From Bacteroidales bacterium (GTDB lineage: Bacteria > Bacteroidota > Bacteroidia > Bacteroidales > Dysgonomonadaceae): a stretch of 9,899 nucleotides of DNA. The stretch spans positions 1-9,899 of the forward strand of contig JAAZLV010000297.1 in NCBI GenBank assembly GCA_012799155.1, read 5' to 3'. The stretch's first letter is position 1. Each line of letters opens with the position of its first letter. The translations under genes and the position numbers were made by a program. Positions 1 to 7,695 of the stretch are shown in pieces. Under the pieces are notes generated by a model that was given only the letters and a program-made list of their open reading frames with translations, had not been told where the DNA came from and made no database searches.

Positions 1-2
1 AA

Positions 3-659
3 ATGAGAAACATTGGAGGGAAGGTGATTCACATATTGCAACACTTGGTTGTCTGATAGGTAATTGACACTACCCAAACGTTTGGCATTGATTATGGTAC
101 GACAACAGAACTCAAGCGTTTCAAACCGCTGATAGGCATCCATCATATCAGTACCACCCAGTACCACACCATGGTTTTCCATAATCACAGCCTTGTAGCG
201 CTTATCCTGAAACTCGAAAGCAATCTTCTCACCCAATTCTTCACTACCTGGTGTACCGTAGGGCGCAAAGCCTATGTCACCGCAGATGTTATGCGCCTGA
301 GGAACAATCTTGGTGTCGGGGACAATGCCGGTGATACTGAAAGCCACCAGTGCCGGCGGGTGTGCATGGATGATGGCCGTAAGCTCCGGACGTGATTCAT
401 ATATCGCCCTGTGAAAGGGCAACTCGGAAGAGGGTTTGTGAAGACCGATAATGGTTCCATCCTGCTTCACCTGCATGATGTCCTTCATCGTGAGCGATCC
501 CTTGTCCACACCCGAGGGGGTGATCCAAATATCACCGTTCTTGTCTCTGATAGAGATATTACCACCCGAGGTGGTGGTCATCCCGCTTTTGTATATCCTT
601 CCGATGATCACATTGATCTGTTCCACCGGATGCATCAGGTTTATATCTAATTGTTTCAT
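3..659 (-). CDS. Class II aldolase/adducin family protein (FucA/RhaD-like), C-terminus cut by window edge
   Basis: The reading frame opens at ATG 659 and stays open for 219 codons to the left edge, so the C-terminus is missing. It belongs to the zinc-dependent class II aldolases that cleave ketose 1-phosphates such as fuculose-1-P or rhamnulose-1-P into DHAP and a short aldehyde. Visible motifs in order are the phosphate-binding loop SGGNIS (residues 31-36), TPSG (47-50), the catalytic acid/base Glu79 in SSELPFH, the zinc histidines of HAHP (His98, His100) and the third zinc ligand His163 in ENHG (161-164). All catalytic residues are therefore present. FucA-type enzymes are about 215 aa; this one is still open at 219 and may carry a short extension. 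It follows the MDR dehydrogenase by 56 bp and is probably co-transcribed. The start has no Shine-Dalgarno sequence but an A-rich leader (ACAAACA); Met9 is an alternative start. The family is clear but the sugar substrate is not. Confidence 0.93.
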   Translation of the reverse strand, partial: MKQLDINLMHPVEQINVIIGRIYKSGMTTTSGGNISIRDKNGDIWITPSGVDKGSLTMKDIMQVKQDGTIIGLHKPSSELPFHRAIYESRPELTAIIHAHPPALVAFSITGIVPDTKIVPQAHNICGDIGFAPYGTPGSEELGEKIAFEFQDKRYKAVIMENHGVVLGGTDMMDAYQRFETLEFCCRTIINAKRLGSVNYLSDNQVLQYVNHLPSNVSH

Positions 660-678
660 TGTTTGTATTATATAGTAT

Positions 679-700
679 TCAGCTCTCAGCGATGAGCTGA
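679..700 (-). other. Small inverted repeat (possible stem-loop) between MDR dehydrogenase and class II aldolase genes
   Basis: Perfect 7-base arms (TCAGCTC / GAGCTGA) flank an 8-base loop in the 56-bp intergenic gap. No T-tract follows in the direction of transcription, so it does not look like an intrinsic terminator. It might be an RNA processing or stability element within the operon, or chance. Confidence 0.3.
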
Positions 701-715
701 CAGCTTACAATTACC

Positions 716-1990
716 TTAGTTCTTTTCAAAAAAGTTGAGCAAATAGGATTCAGCCTCCACGCTCCAAAGCCCGTTATTGCGATTGCAGATCTCAGCCAAT
801 TTACGGAACAACTCACTCTTTTCTCCCAGCTTTTCAAAATCGGCAATGGGAGTAAGCGGCATATCAATATGGGTATAAATCAGTTTCTTCCCACCCGGAA
901 TCTCAGGCAAGTGTTTAGTGGTATCGATCACCGCATCGAGTCCCCCGATATGTGTGACCAGTCCCGCAGGATCAAGGCCGCTTCCCATGATCTCCAGTGC
1001 CTCCTTCATGTCATCATTGTTGCCACCACTGGTACCTACGATATGGGTGTAGGCGTAATGCACATTGTAGAAGTTGAGCATGGCGCTGAAGTTGGGATCA
1101 CCGGGACCGGCGAAGAAATTGAGACAGCCGTCGAACGCCAGAATGGCATCCCCCTGCTCCACCACAGGCTTCACGGGTGCAAAGACAAAAACATCATCAT
1201 AACCATGATCACCACTTATCAACTTCAACTCTTTTACCGGATCGGCCATCTTTCCGGTATTCACATAGCGCAGGTCAATTCCTCTTGCAGCGGCAAAAGC
1301 CACCGTATAGATGGATGCTGCTCGGTCCAGCCGAGCCTGATCGACGTCGGTTACCACCAGTAGTGAAGGTTTACGATTCTCTCTGTTGAGCACGTAGTTG
1401 ATGGCTGCAAGTCCCATGGGACCTACCCCTGCCAGGATGGCCATCTTACCATCCTCCACAATTTCCATTTTGTGTTTATAACTTCCCGGTGTGGTATGGT
1501 AATTGGCATGCATGGCACCTATCACGCAGGAGAGAGGCTCTGCCAGGGATGCGGGATAGTAGCCTTCTCCATGGTAGGGTAACAGACAATCCTGTTCCAT
1601 TACTTCGTTTGGAATCACCACGTAAGTGGCATCACCACCGATATATTTGTAACTGTACCCGGGAGCACTCAAAATTCCCACCGGACCATTCTCGTAGTAT
1701 AATGCAGGCTGTATGGAAAATTTGTCACCCGCCTTGAATTTGTCGGCCCATTTGGCACCCACCTCCAGCAACTCACCGGCAAATTCATGTCCAATAATTA
1801 TTGGGTTTTCTGCAACATCATCCGGGATTCGTTTGTGCTCTGTACCCTGTGAAGATGCCTTGTAGGAGGACATGCAGATGGAATCGGATACTACTTTTGC
1901 AAGAATCTCATCCTCTTTGATCTGGGGCAATTCAAATTCCTCCAATCGGAGATCATTCTTACCATATAATCGTACAGCTCTTGTCTTCAT
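716..1990 (-). CDS. Zinc-binding medium-chain dehydrogenase, L-sorbose-1-phosphate reductase-like (SorE family)
   Basis: This 424-aa protein is a complete medium-chain (alcohol dehydrogenase-type) NAD(P)-dependent oxidoreductase. The N-terminal GroES-like domain shows the catalytic zinc site: Cys39, the GHEF motif with His68-Glu69, and Glu151 in AEPLSC. The Rossmann domain has GVGPMG (188-193) and an acidic residue, Asp215, at the end of the second strand, which usually favours NAD(H). The four-cysteine structural zinc lobe of classical alcohol dehydrogenases is absent: no cysteines occur in residues 90-130. Overall sequence style, especially the N-terminus (KTRAVRLYGKNDLRLEEFEL), resembles proteins annotated as L-sorbose-1-phosphate reductase, which interconvert a ketose 1-phosphate and a hexitol phosphate. 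That assignment comes from recalled family resemblance and the exact substrate is unproven. The gene starts 16 bp after the aldolase-SDR fusion gene and lies between two class II aldolases, which supports a role in polyol or ketose phosphate metabolism. Confidence 0.92.
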   Translation of the reverse strand: MKTRAVRLYGKNDLRLEEFELPQIKEDEILAKVVSDSICMSSYKASSQGTEHKRIPDDVAENPIIIGHEFAGELLEVGAKWADKFKAGDKFSIQPALYYENGPVGILSAPGYSYKYIGGDATYVVIPNEVMEQDCLLPYHGEGYYPASLAEPLSCVIGAMHANYHTTPGSYKHKMEIVEDGKMAILAGVGPMGLAAINYVLNRENRKPSLLVVTDVDQARLDRAASIYTVAFAAARGIDLRYVNTGKMADPVKELKLISGDHGYDDVFVFAPVKPVVEQGDAILAFDGCLNFFAGPGDPNFSAMLNFYNVHYAYTHIVGTSGGNNDDMKEALEIMGSGLDPAGLVTHIGGLDAVIDTTKHLPEIPGGKKLIYTHIDMPLTPIADFEKLGEKSELFRKLAEICNRNNGLWSVEAESYLLNFFEKN

Positions 1991-2006
1991 TTCAATTGAT
2001 CTGTTT

Positions 2007-3968
2007 TTAATTCAACATTACCTGACCTCCGGTGATAGGGAGCGCCTGTCCCGTTTCACCGCACTGCTCCATTAAATAAAGCACTCCCTTCGTGACATCT
2101 TCCGGGGTACATCCTTTACGCATTGGCACCTTTGAGAGATAGAACGCTTTCACGTCCGCAATGGTTTTCGCTCCGGGCACTTTGCCGGCATTCAGGTACT
2201 GCACGAAGAGGCCATTATCTGGATCACTCCACAATGGCCCCTCATAGAAGTTACCGGGACAGACTGCATTCACCTTGATCCGATAAGGTGCCAGCTCAAG
2301 TGCAAAGGACTGTGTGAGGCCTATGCCACCGAATTTACCGCCGGCATAGGCAAAGTTAGCTTTGCTTCCTTCCAGTCCTGACTTTGAGTTAATCTGAATG
2401 ATATCAGCATAATAGGATTCCGGAGCAAATGCAGTCTGCAGCTTCATGATCCTGCTCACCACTTTGGTTACATAAAAGAAGGCACTGTAGTTTATTTTGG
2501 TGACAAACTCGAAGTTCTCGGGTGTCATCTCATCCAGACCCCCGGCACGAAGTACCCCCGCATTGCTGATGAAACAGTCTATTCCACCGAAGTAGCTTAT
2601 AGTCTCTTTCACCAATTGCTCCAGGCTTGTAATATCCGCCACATTGGTCCGGATGAAACAAGCTTGGTTACCTTTCACCAAACTATTGAAGTGGGTTGCG
2701 GTGGCACTCCCTGCTTCATCGTTTAAATCGGCTACCACGATGTTGGCCCCTTCGAACAAAAGGCAACGACTGATTCCTTCACCAAAACCCTGAGCAGCAC
2801 CAGTCACCACGATAGTTCTATTGTCAACCCTCCCGGAGGAGCCGGAGGTTGCCACCTTCCTGCGGTAATTTTCCACCTCCCAGTGATCGATAAAATCAAT
2901 TTGCTCGGCTGTCATGTGATGCGGACCACCAAAGGCATGTGAGATGGTTGCCACTTTCATGGCATCTTCAAATACATCGAGGATGATATCACACTGATCG
3001 GCATTATCACCGACAGCCACAAGGCCTATTCCTTTGATAAGAATTATCTTTGGCAGGTATCCATGCATCTGTTCAAAAGAAGCTATCGCTTTTTCGGCTT
3101 CAGGCAGCAGCGATCCTGTCGTCTCTTCGTTAAGGAAGAGATAGTTGGACTTACAGTAGACGATGGCATCCGGTGTGAAGGGAAGGGCTATCTCCTGCTG
3201 TTTAAGAAGATGCTCACCGAATGAATGAATCAATGCATTGTTACGCAATCGCAGTGTTTTAAGACCATTGCGAGAGAGGATCATTCTGAGTGCAGGAATA
3301 ATTTCAACTACATTTGACGGAATGGACATTTCTCCCTCAGGTATGGGTTTATCCAGGTTCTCTTGAATTTTATTGAGAATGTCTGCATAGATCTTTTTGA
3401 TCTCCTCCGTACTGTCTGCTGCCACAAAGATGCCATGGTTCTGTAACCAGATCACCTGTGGTTCTTCACCATACTGCATCCTGTATTCATCGATCTTGCT
3501 TGCTACCTTCTTGAAAAGCAGATATCCGGGATCTGTATATTCCACATAAAGGGCTTTCTCACCAAACAACCTATACAGCTCTTTCTCCGATTCCGATGCA
3601 CACATCAAACCGTTAACAAAAGTGGGATGAAGATGTACCACAAAGGCATAACCGATCACATTGTGCATCGATGTCTCAACCGAGGGTCGTCGTTCTTTGG
3701 TGAGGGTGGCTTCAGTAAGATCATTCTTCACCTCCTGCTCCCTTTTCGTCACATCTTTACTATACTCCTTGTCTGTCATCCGGTTGAGAAGAGAGCGGTC
3801 GAGTTTTGCAAAACCCTCCTCCCCGATGGTAGCCAGTGAGGAACCACTGGCTTTTACCCATATGTAATCATTGTTTTTATAGGAAGTGTTTCCCCCACCG
3901 GCAATCACAAAACGGTTATCGCCACCATAATATCGGGAAATGCTGATTAGATCGTCAATCGGATTCAT
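2007..3968 (-). CDS. Bifunctional class II aldolase / short-chain dehydrogenase (rhamnulose-1-P aldolase/lactaldehyde dehydrogenase-like)
   Basis: This 653-aa protein is a two-enzyme fusion. Residues 1 to about 205 form a class II aldolase: GGGNTS (24-29), ASGSS (40-44), Glu98 in SVETSMH, zinc histidines His112 and His114 in HLHP, and His178 in NHG. A linking region (about 206-380) with a second aldolase-like half precedes a short-chain dehydrogenase (about 384-653). The SDR has TGAAQGFG (389-396), Asp414 suggesting NAD(H), NAG (469-471) and a complete Ser528-Tyr541-Lys545 triad (YAGGK). The architecture matches RhaE/RhaEW-type enzymes, which cleave L-rhamnulose-1-phosphate to DHAP and L-lactaldehyde and oxidise the aldehyde to lactate. 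Here no rhamnose isomerase or kinase is visible, so the actual ketose phosphate is open. Its ATG start overlaps the stop of the PHP-like gene by 4 bp (ATGA), implying translational coupling. Confidence 0.93.
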   Translation of the reverse strand: MNPIDDLISISRYYGGDNRFVIAGGGNTSYKNNDYIWVKASGSSLATIGEEGFAKLDRSLLNRMTDKEYSKDVTKREQEVKNDLTEATLTKERRPSVETSMHNVIGYAFVVHLHPTFVNGLMCASESEKELYRLFGEKALYVEYTDPGYLLFKKVASKIDEYRMQYGEEPQVIWLQNHGIFVAADSTEEIKKIYADILNKIQENLDKPIPEGEMSIPSNVVEIIPALRMILSRNGLKTLRLRNNALIHSFGEHLLKQQEIALPFTPDAIVYCKSNYLFLNEETTGSLLPEAEKAIASFEQMHGYLPKIILIKGIGLVAVGDNADQCDIILDVFEDAMKVATISHAFGGPHHMTAEQIDFIDHWEVENYRRKVATSGSSGRVDNRTIVVTGAAQGFGEGISRCLLFEGANIVVADLNDEAGSATATHFNSLVKGNQACFIRTNVADITSLEQLVKETISYFGGIDCFISNAGVLRAGGLDEMTPENFEFVTKINYSAFFYVTKVVSRIMKLQTAFAPESYYADIIQINSKSGLEGSKANFAYAGGKFGGIGLTQSFALELAPYRIKVNAVCPGNFYEGPLWSDPDNGLFVQYLNAGKVPGAKTIADVKAFYLSKVPMRKGCTPEDVTKGVLYLMEQCGETGQALPITGGQVMLN

Positions 3969-5173
3969 ACGTTCTTTATTTCTGTTCGCTTCATTTCTAT
4001 CAAGCTTGCTCCAAGCGAAACGTACTCATCACGCCGGGAACGGTCAGCTACTCCTTCTGCATTGAGGTAGCCCTGCAATCCCTGTGCAACCAGATGCTGG
4101 TGTGCTACAATCACACAGGCTCCTGCATAGTTGATTTCCTTTAAACGATGAGTCAGGGGCACCCCGCCACGTGTAGATAAAAGTATCGGTTCCAAAAGTG
4201 GAGTGTTGTGTTCACTGCCGAATGTTACTATAAAGCCCTGTTCATATAGGTATGATGCATATTTTTCCAATTGCTGCTGTTCGTTGCGGGTAGTGATAAA
4301 CTCTACGGAGTGAAAACCACGTTCAGTCAGTGCTATCGCCACCTTCTCCAGATCATTTTCAAAATCGGTATACACTCCTTTGGGATCATCTGCAAGAAAT
4401 GGATAAGTAGGAATTCCACCAGCAGCACGTATGATGCGGCAAACTGTCTGCATCGGCAGAAAAGCAGTAGATTCTTCGGGCACAAAAGCTGTTCCTCCCG
4501 CTTTCAGCAGGTTGGCACGAATCTCATTTTCCACACCTGCATGGTCATCGGTAGCTGACTGCAATTGCTTTCCGCTAAAGAGTGTTGCAAGCATTTCACT
4601 GATTACCGACTCACTGTTGTTACAATACTCGTAGAGTTTCATCCGAAGAGCCCTTGCCAGGTGCCGTTCACGCAGTGATCCACGGGTCAGCTCCTGTTTG
4701 ATTTGATCCAAATTAAGCAGGAAGCCCATCTGTTTTTTTTGCAGAAGTTCATTCAATTTCTCGTACATCCTCTCCACCTGTCGGTTTGACTCAAGCTGTA
4801 CTGCTGCCAATTGTAACGCATAGGGTTTTTCCAGATGAAAAGGATGGGTAAGTCCCTTCCCACTGAGATAGGTTCGACCCGGGTTGGCAGGATCATTCAC
4901 CCGCAAGCCGGCTTTCTGATCGGCTTCATTCAGGCTGATAAATTCGATACCGAAAAGCGGTACCAATCCCCTTTTACTACAACCGTCGGCCCACTCATCA
5001 TATCCCTTTGTGGTGTAAAAATCGTTGATACCAACTACTTTTACCCCCTCCTCAACAGCCATGTCAAGCGCTTCGTCTATGTCACGAAAGGCACTGAAGG
5101 AGTAAGGTGTATGCAAATGGGCATTGACATCAGGGAGGTCATGCCCTTTTTTATTGTTCATGTTGGATGACAC
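3965..5173 (-). CDS. PHP-like domain protein of unassigned function
   Basis: This 402-aa protein resembles the PHP (polymerase and histidinol phosphatase) metal-dependent hydrolase superfamily. The first motif is intact: HLHTPYS (His19, His21). Other ligand motifs are altered. The usual TDH appears as NDF (50-52), with Phe for His. The Glu of GxE is kept (Glu77 in LFGIEF). The AHP-type motif after GGI reads YPF (257-259). The terminal GSDxH motif appears as GSEHN (319-323). His110 and His113 (THPFH) could supply extra ligands. A helical segment (about 115-250) makes it longer than HisK-type phosphatases (about 270 aa). Known PHP proteins are phosphoesterases; here a sugar-phosphate phosphatase or an isomerase-like role is only a guess. 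The frame starts with GTG directly after the E1 stop codon, with AGAGAGGA six bases upstream; an in-frame ATG at 5161 (12 bp gap) is a good alternative. The 3' end overlaps the aldolase-SDR gene by 4 bp. Confidence 0.85.
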   Translation of the reverse strand: MSSNMNNKKGHDLPDVNAHLHTPYSFSAFRDIDEALDMAVEEGVKVVGINDFYTTKGYDEWADGCSKRGLVPLFGIEFISLNEADQKAGLRVNDPANPGRTYLSGKGLTHPFHLEKPYALQLAAVQLESNRQVERMYEKLNELLQKKQMGFLLNLDQIKQELTRGSLRERHLARALRMKLYEYCNNSESVISEMLATLFSGKQLQSATDDHAGVENEIRANLLKAGGTAFVPEESTAFLPMQTVCRIIRAAGGIPTYPFLADDPKGVYTDFENDLEKVAIALTERGFHSVEFITTRNEQQQLEKYASYLYEQGFIVTFGSEHNTPLLEPILLSTRGGVPLTHRLKEINYAGACVIVAHQHLVAQGLQGYLNAEGVADRSRRDEYVSLGASLIEMKRTEIKNV

Positions 5174-7633
5174 TTAGATTCCTCTCTTTGCTCTGTTAAT
5201 CATCTCACCTGCAGTAAAGTTTTCACCCGGAATATGACCGCTAAGGGGTTGTATCCGTTCGTGAATCATATCGATGAACCAGTCCGGTTGCGGGAAGAAT
5301 GCCTCTTCCAACTCATGCGCCGGAGTGATCCAGTTACGGGAACCAAGTACGCAAACCGGGGCATCAAGATAATCGAACGCCAGCTGACCGATATTGGCTG
5401 CCAGATCGTTCAGAAATGAGCCACGGGCAGTGGCATCTCCAGCCACAATGATCTTGCCGGTTTTCTTCACCGAAGCGATCACCTTCTCGTAGTTGAAGGG
5501 GACCAATGAGCGGGCATCGATTACTTCGGCACTCATACCATATTTTTCTTCGAGCTCATTGGCTGCCTTTAAAGCCGGATAGAGGGTATGCCCCACAGTA
5601 AGGAAGGTGATATCACTACCCTCTTTTTTTACATCCGGTTCACCGATCGGGATCTCATAGTACCCCTCGGGTACCCCTCCTTCGTGAAATTGTTCGCCGA
5701 TGTCATAGATGCGCTGGCTCTCAAAGAAGATCACTGGGTCGGTACCTTGCAGAGCGGCAGTCATCAATCCCTTGGCATCGTAGGGTGTTACGGGAAAGCA
5801 AACCTTTATTCCCGGTATGTGAGCCACAAGTGAAGTCCAGTCTTGTGAGTGCTGTGCTCCATATTTTGAGCCTACCGAAACGCGGACCACCACCGGCATC
5901 TTGAGAACGTTGCCACTCATCGCCTGCCACTTGGGCAACTGGTTGAAGATCTCATCTCCGGCACGGCCTATAAAGTCACAGTACATGATCTCCGGAATCA
6001 CCCGTCCGCCGCACATGGCATAGCCGATGGCAGTACCCACGATGGAGGCCTCAGCGATGGGTGAATTGAAGAGGCGGTGATAGGGCAACGCCTCGGTCAA
6101 TCCCCCATAGACGGCAAAAGCACCACCCCAGTCTCGGTTCTCTTCACCGTAGGCGATGAGCGAAGCATCCTTGTAAAAGCGATCGATGATTGCTTCGAAG
6201 ATGCCGTCACGCAACTGGTATTGCTTCATCTTACTGAAGGGCTTTCCCTCTGCATCGAACGCAAAACGCTCTTTGTTGGCGATCTTCTTCACGCGTGGAT
6301 TCTCTTCTATAGGCATCAGCACGTCTGGTTTCGCATCGGAGAAAGAGTCGACCGATCCGTTGGAGAACATCATTTCACCAATTATATCTGCATTGTCCAT
6401 GCGGGGTGAAAGTTCATCGTCAATCGACTTGAGAAACATCTCATAGACCAATTTCCTGACCTCATCCGATACTTGGTCGAGCTCCTCCTTGGTAGATACC
6501 CCGGCTTCAAGCAACTGATCGCCGTAACTGCGAATGCAATCCTGTGCTTCCCAGGCCTCAACCTCCTCTTTGGTACGGTAGGAGGAGGCATCGGAAGGAG
6601 AGTGGCCGCTGTAGCGATAGGTGAGCACATCGAGCAACACAGGCCCCCTCTTCTCTTCAATCACCTTCCGCTTCCGTTTGTAGGCATCGATCACTGCCAA
6701 GGGGTTGTAACCGTCCACACGCTCCGCGTGCATCTGGTCATTGTTCACACCCGCACCTATTCGTGCGGCAATACCATATCCCATTGTCTCGCCAGCGGTT
6801 TGGCCTCCCATGCCATACTGGTTGTTCATGACATTGATGATTACCGGCAAGCCACCTTTCATATCGTCTTCCCACAGCTCACGGAACTGATCCATAGCTG
6901 CAAAGGAGATTCCTTCCCATACTGGACCGCAGGCAAGAGATGCATCACCGATGTTGGCCACCACCAGTCCTGGTTTACGATTCACTTTCTTATAAAGTGC
7001 CGCACCTACTGCAATGTCCCCCGATCCACCCACTATAGCGTTATTAGGATAGACTCCAAATGGTGTAAAGAAAGCATGCATGGATCCACCCAGTCCCCTG
7101 TTGAATCCGGTCTTGCGTGCAAAAATCTCAGCTAGCGTGCCATATACCAAAAATCGTTTTGCCAGTTCCTTGACCGAACCGTTGAAATCTTTTTTCACAA
7201 TCTCATAAACCACTCCATCGAAGAATGTTTCCATGATTTCAGTGAGCTCCCCATCCTCTAGCTTGTGGATAGCCGACATTCCTTTTGCAAGAATTTCACC
7301 ATGTGAGCGGTGACTGCCGAAAATAAAATCATCGACCGTCAGTGTCCAAGCCATACCCACTGCTGAAGATTCCTGCCCGATGGAAAGGTGAGCAGGACCG
7401 GGGTGGTTGTAAGGCGTACCGTTGTACTCACCCTTTATCTTGATCAGGTTCAACATGGTTTCAAATTCACGGATGAGCACCATGTCATGGTAAATGGCTT
7501 TGAACTCCTCATCCGTAAAGTGAGCTCTTTCATCCTTGACTCTCTTCTGATATTGGTTTACGGGAATGGGACTGAATTCAACATATCCCGGTTTTCGAAC
7601 CTCCTGTGGATCGATGATTTGTACTTTAGGCAT
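5174..7633 (-). CDS. Fused alpha/beta E1 component of a 2-oxo acid dehydrogenase complex (thiamine diphosphate-dependent)
   Basis: This 819-aa chain joins both halves of an alpha2beta2 E1 enzyme. It would decarboxylate a 2-oxo acid (or cleave acetoin) and pass the acyl group to the lipoyl arm of E2. The alpha half (about 40-415) has GPAHLSIGQE (79-88), HRSHG (108-112), GGSMHAF (182-188), a thiamine diphosphate motif from GDA (229-231) to NN (270-271), and the active-site loop YRYSGHSPSD (339-348). The beta half (about 465-819) has GEENRDWGG (496-504), NSPIAEASIVG (523-533), the DFIGRAGDEI region (553-562), catalytic-type His595 in QHSQ, and TPYDAKGL (616-623). The alpha half is longer than usual: about 45 extra residues lie between LAKG (115-118) and AEIFARKTG (168-176), and the GDx-to-NN distance is stretched. 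The third base of the motif is Ala where Gly is usual. The neighbours E2 and E3 complete the complex. Substrate specificity (pyruvate, branched-chain, acetoin or other) cannot be assigned from motifs. Confidence 0.95.
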   Translation of the reverse strand: MPKVQIIDPQEVRKPGYVEFSPIPVNQYQKRVKDERAHFTDEEFKAIYHDMVLIREFETMLNLIKIKGEYNGTPYNHPGPAHLSIGQESSAVGMAWTLTVDDFIFGSHRSHGEILAKGMSAIHKLEDGELTEIMETFFDGVVYEIVKKDFNGSVKELAKRFLVYGTLAEIFARKTGFNRGLGGSMHAFFTPFGVYPNNAIVGGSGDIAVGAALYKKVNRKPGLVVANIGDASLACGPVWEGISFAAMDQFRELWEDDMKGGLPVIINVMNNQYGMGGQTAGETMGYGIAARIGAGVNNDQMHAERVDGYNPLAVIDAYKRKRKVIEEKRGPVLLDVLTYRYSGHSPSDASSYRTKEEVEAWEAQDCIRSYGDQLLEAGVSTKEELDQVSDEVRKLVYEMFLKSIDDELSPRMDNADIIGEMMFSNGSVDSFSDAKPDVLMPIEENPRVKKIANKERFAFDAEGKPFSKMKQYQLRDGIFEAIIDRFYKDASLIAYGEENRDWGGAFAVYGGLTEALPYHRLFNSPIAEASIVGTAIGYAMCGGRVIPEIMYCDFIGRAGDEIFNQLPKWQAMSGNVLKMPVVVRVSVGSKYGAQHSQDWTSLVAHIPGIKVCFPVTPYDAKGLMTAALQGTDPVIFFESQRIYDIGEQFHEGGVPEGYYEIPIGEPDVKKEGSDITFLTVGHTLYPALKAANELEEKYGMSAEVIDARSLVPFNYEKVIASVKKTGKIIVAGDATARGSFLNDLAANIGQLAFDYLDAPVCVLGSRNWITPAHELEEAFFPQPDWFIDMIHERIQPLSGHIPGENFTAGEMINRAKRGI

Positions 7634-7639
7634 ACTATA

Positions 7640-7671
7640 TTAATTTGTTGTTGTGTTAATTAGTTGTTGTG
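7640..7671 (-). repeat. Tandem 16-bp direct repeat in the E1 leader
   Basis: Two adjacent 16-bp units (7640-7655 and 7656-7671) differ at one position (T7646/A7662). On the transcribed strand they read CACAACAA[C/A]-[T/A]AATTAA-like and end 6 bp before the E1 start codon. They fill half of the 62-bp gap after the dihydrolipoyl dehydrogenase gene. A closely related string (AATTACACAACA) abuts the start codon of that gene (9051-9063). The repeat may be a duplicated A-rich translation leader, a regulator site, or replication slippage. Confidence 0.8.
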
Positions 7672-7695
7672 CAAATTTTCACCTCAAGCAACCAA

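Noticed and set aside
667..672. TATAAT on the minus strand just upstream of the class II aldolase
   Set aside because: It lies only 8 bp from the start codon, has no convincing -35 element, and the Bacteroidota promoter consensus differs; chance in AT-rich DNA.
869..1363. 164-codon plus-strand open frame opposite the MDR dehydrogenase
   Set aside because: The opposite strand encodes clear dehydrogenase motifs across the same bases; the plus-strand translation has no family features.
6473..7135. 220-codon open frame on the plus strand opposite the E1 gene
   Set aside because: It lies wholly antisense to a strongly conserved coding region, has no recognisable domain, and is Cys/His-rich in the way typical of shadow frames.
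7634..7695. TTTG at 7672-7675 (minus strand) as a Bacteroidota -33 promoter element for E1
   Set aside because: No TAnnTTTG -7 element follows at the expected distance.
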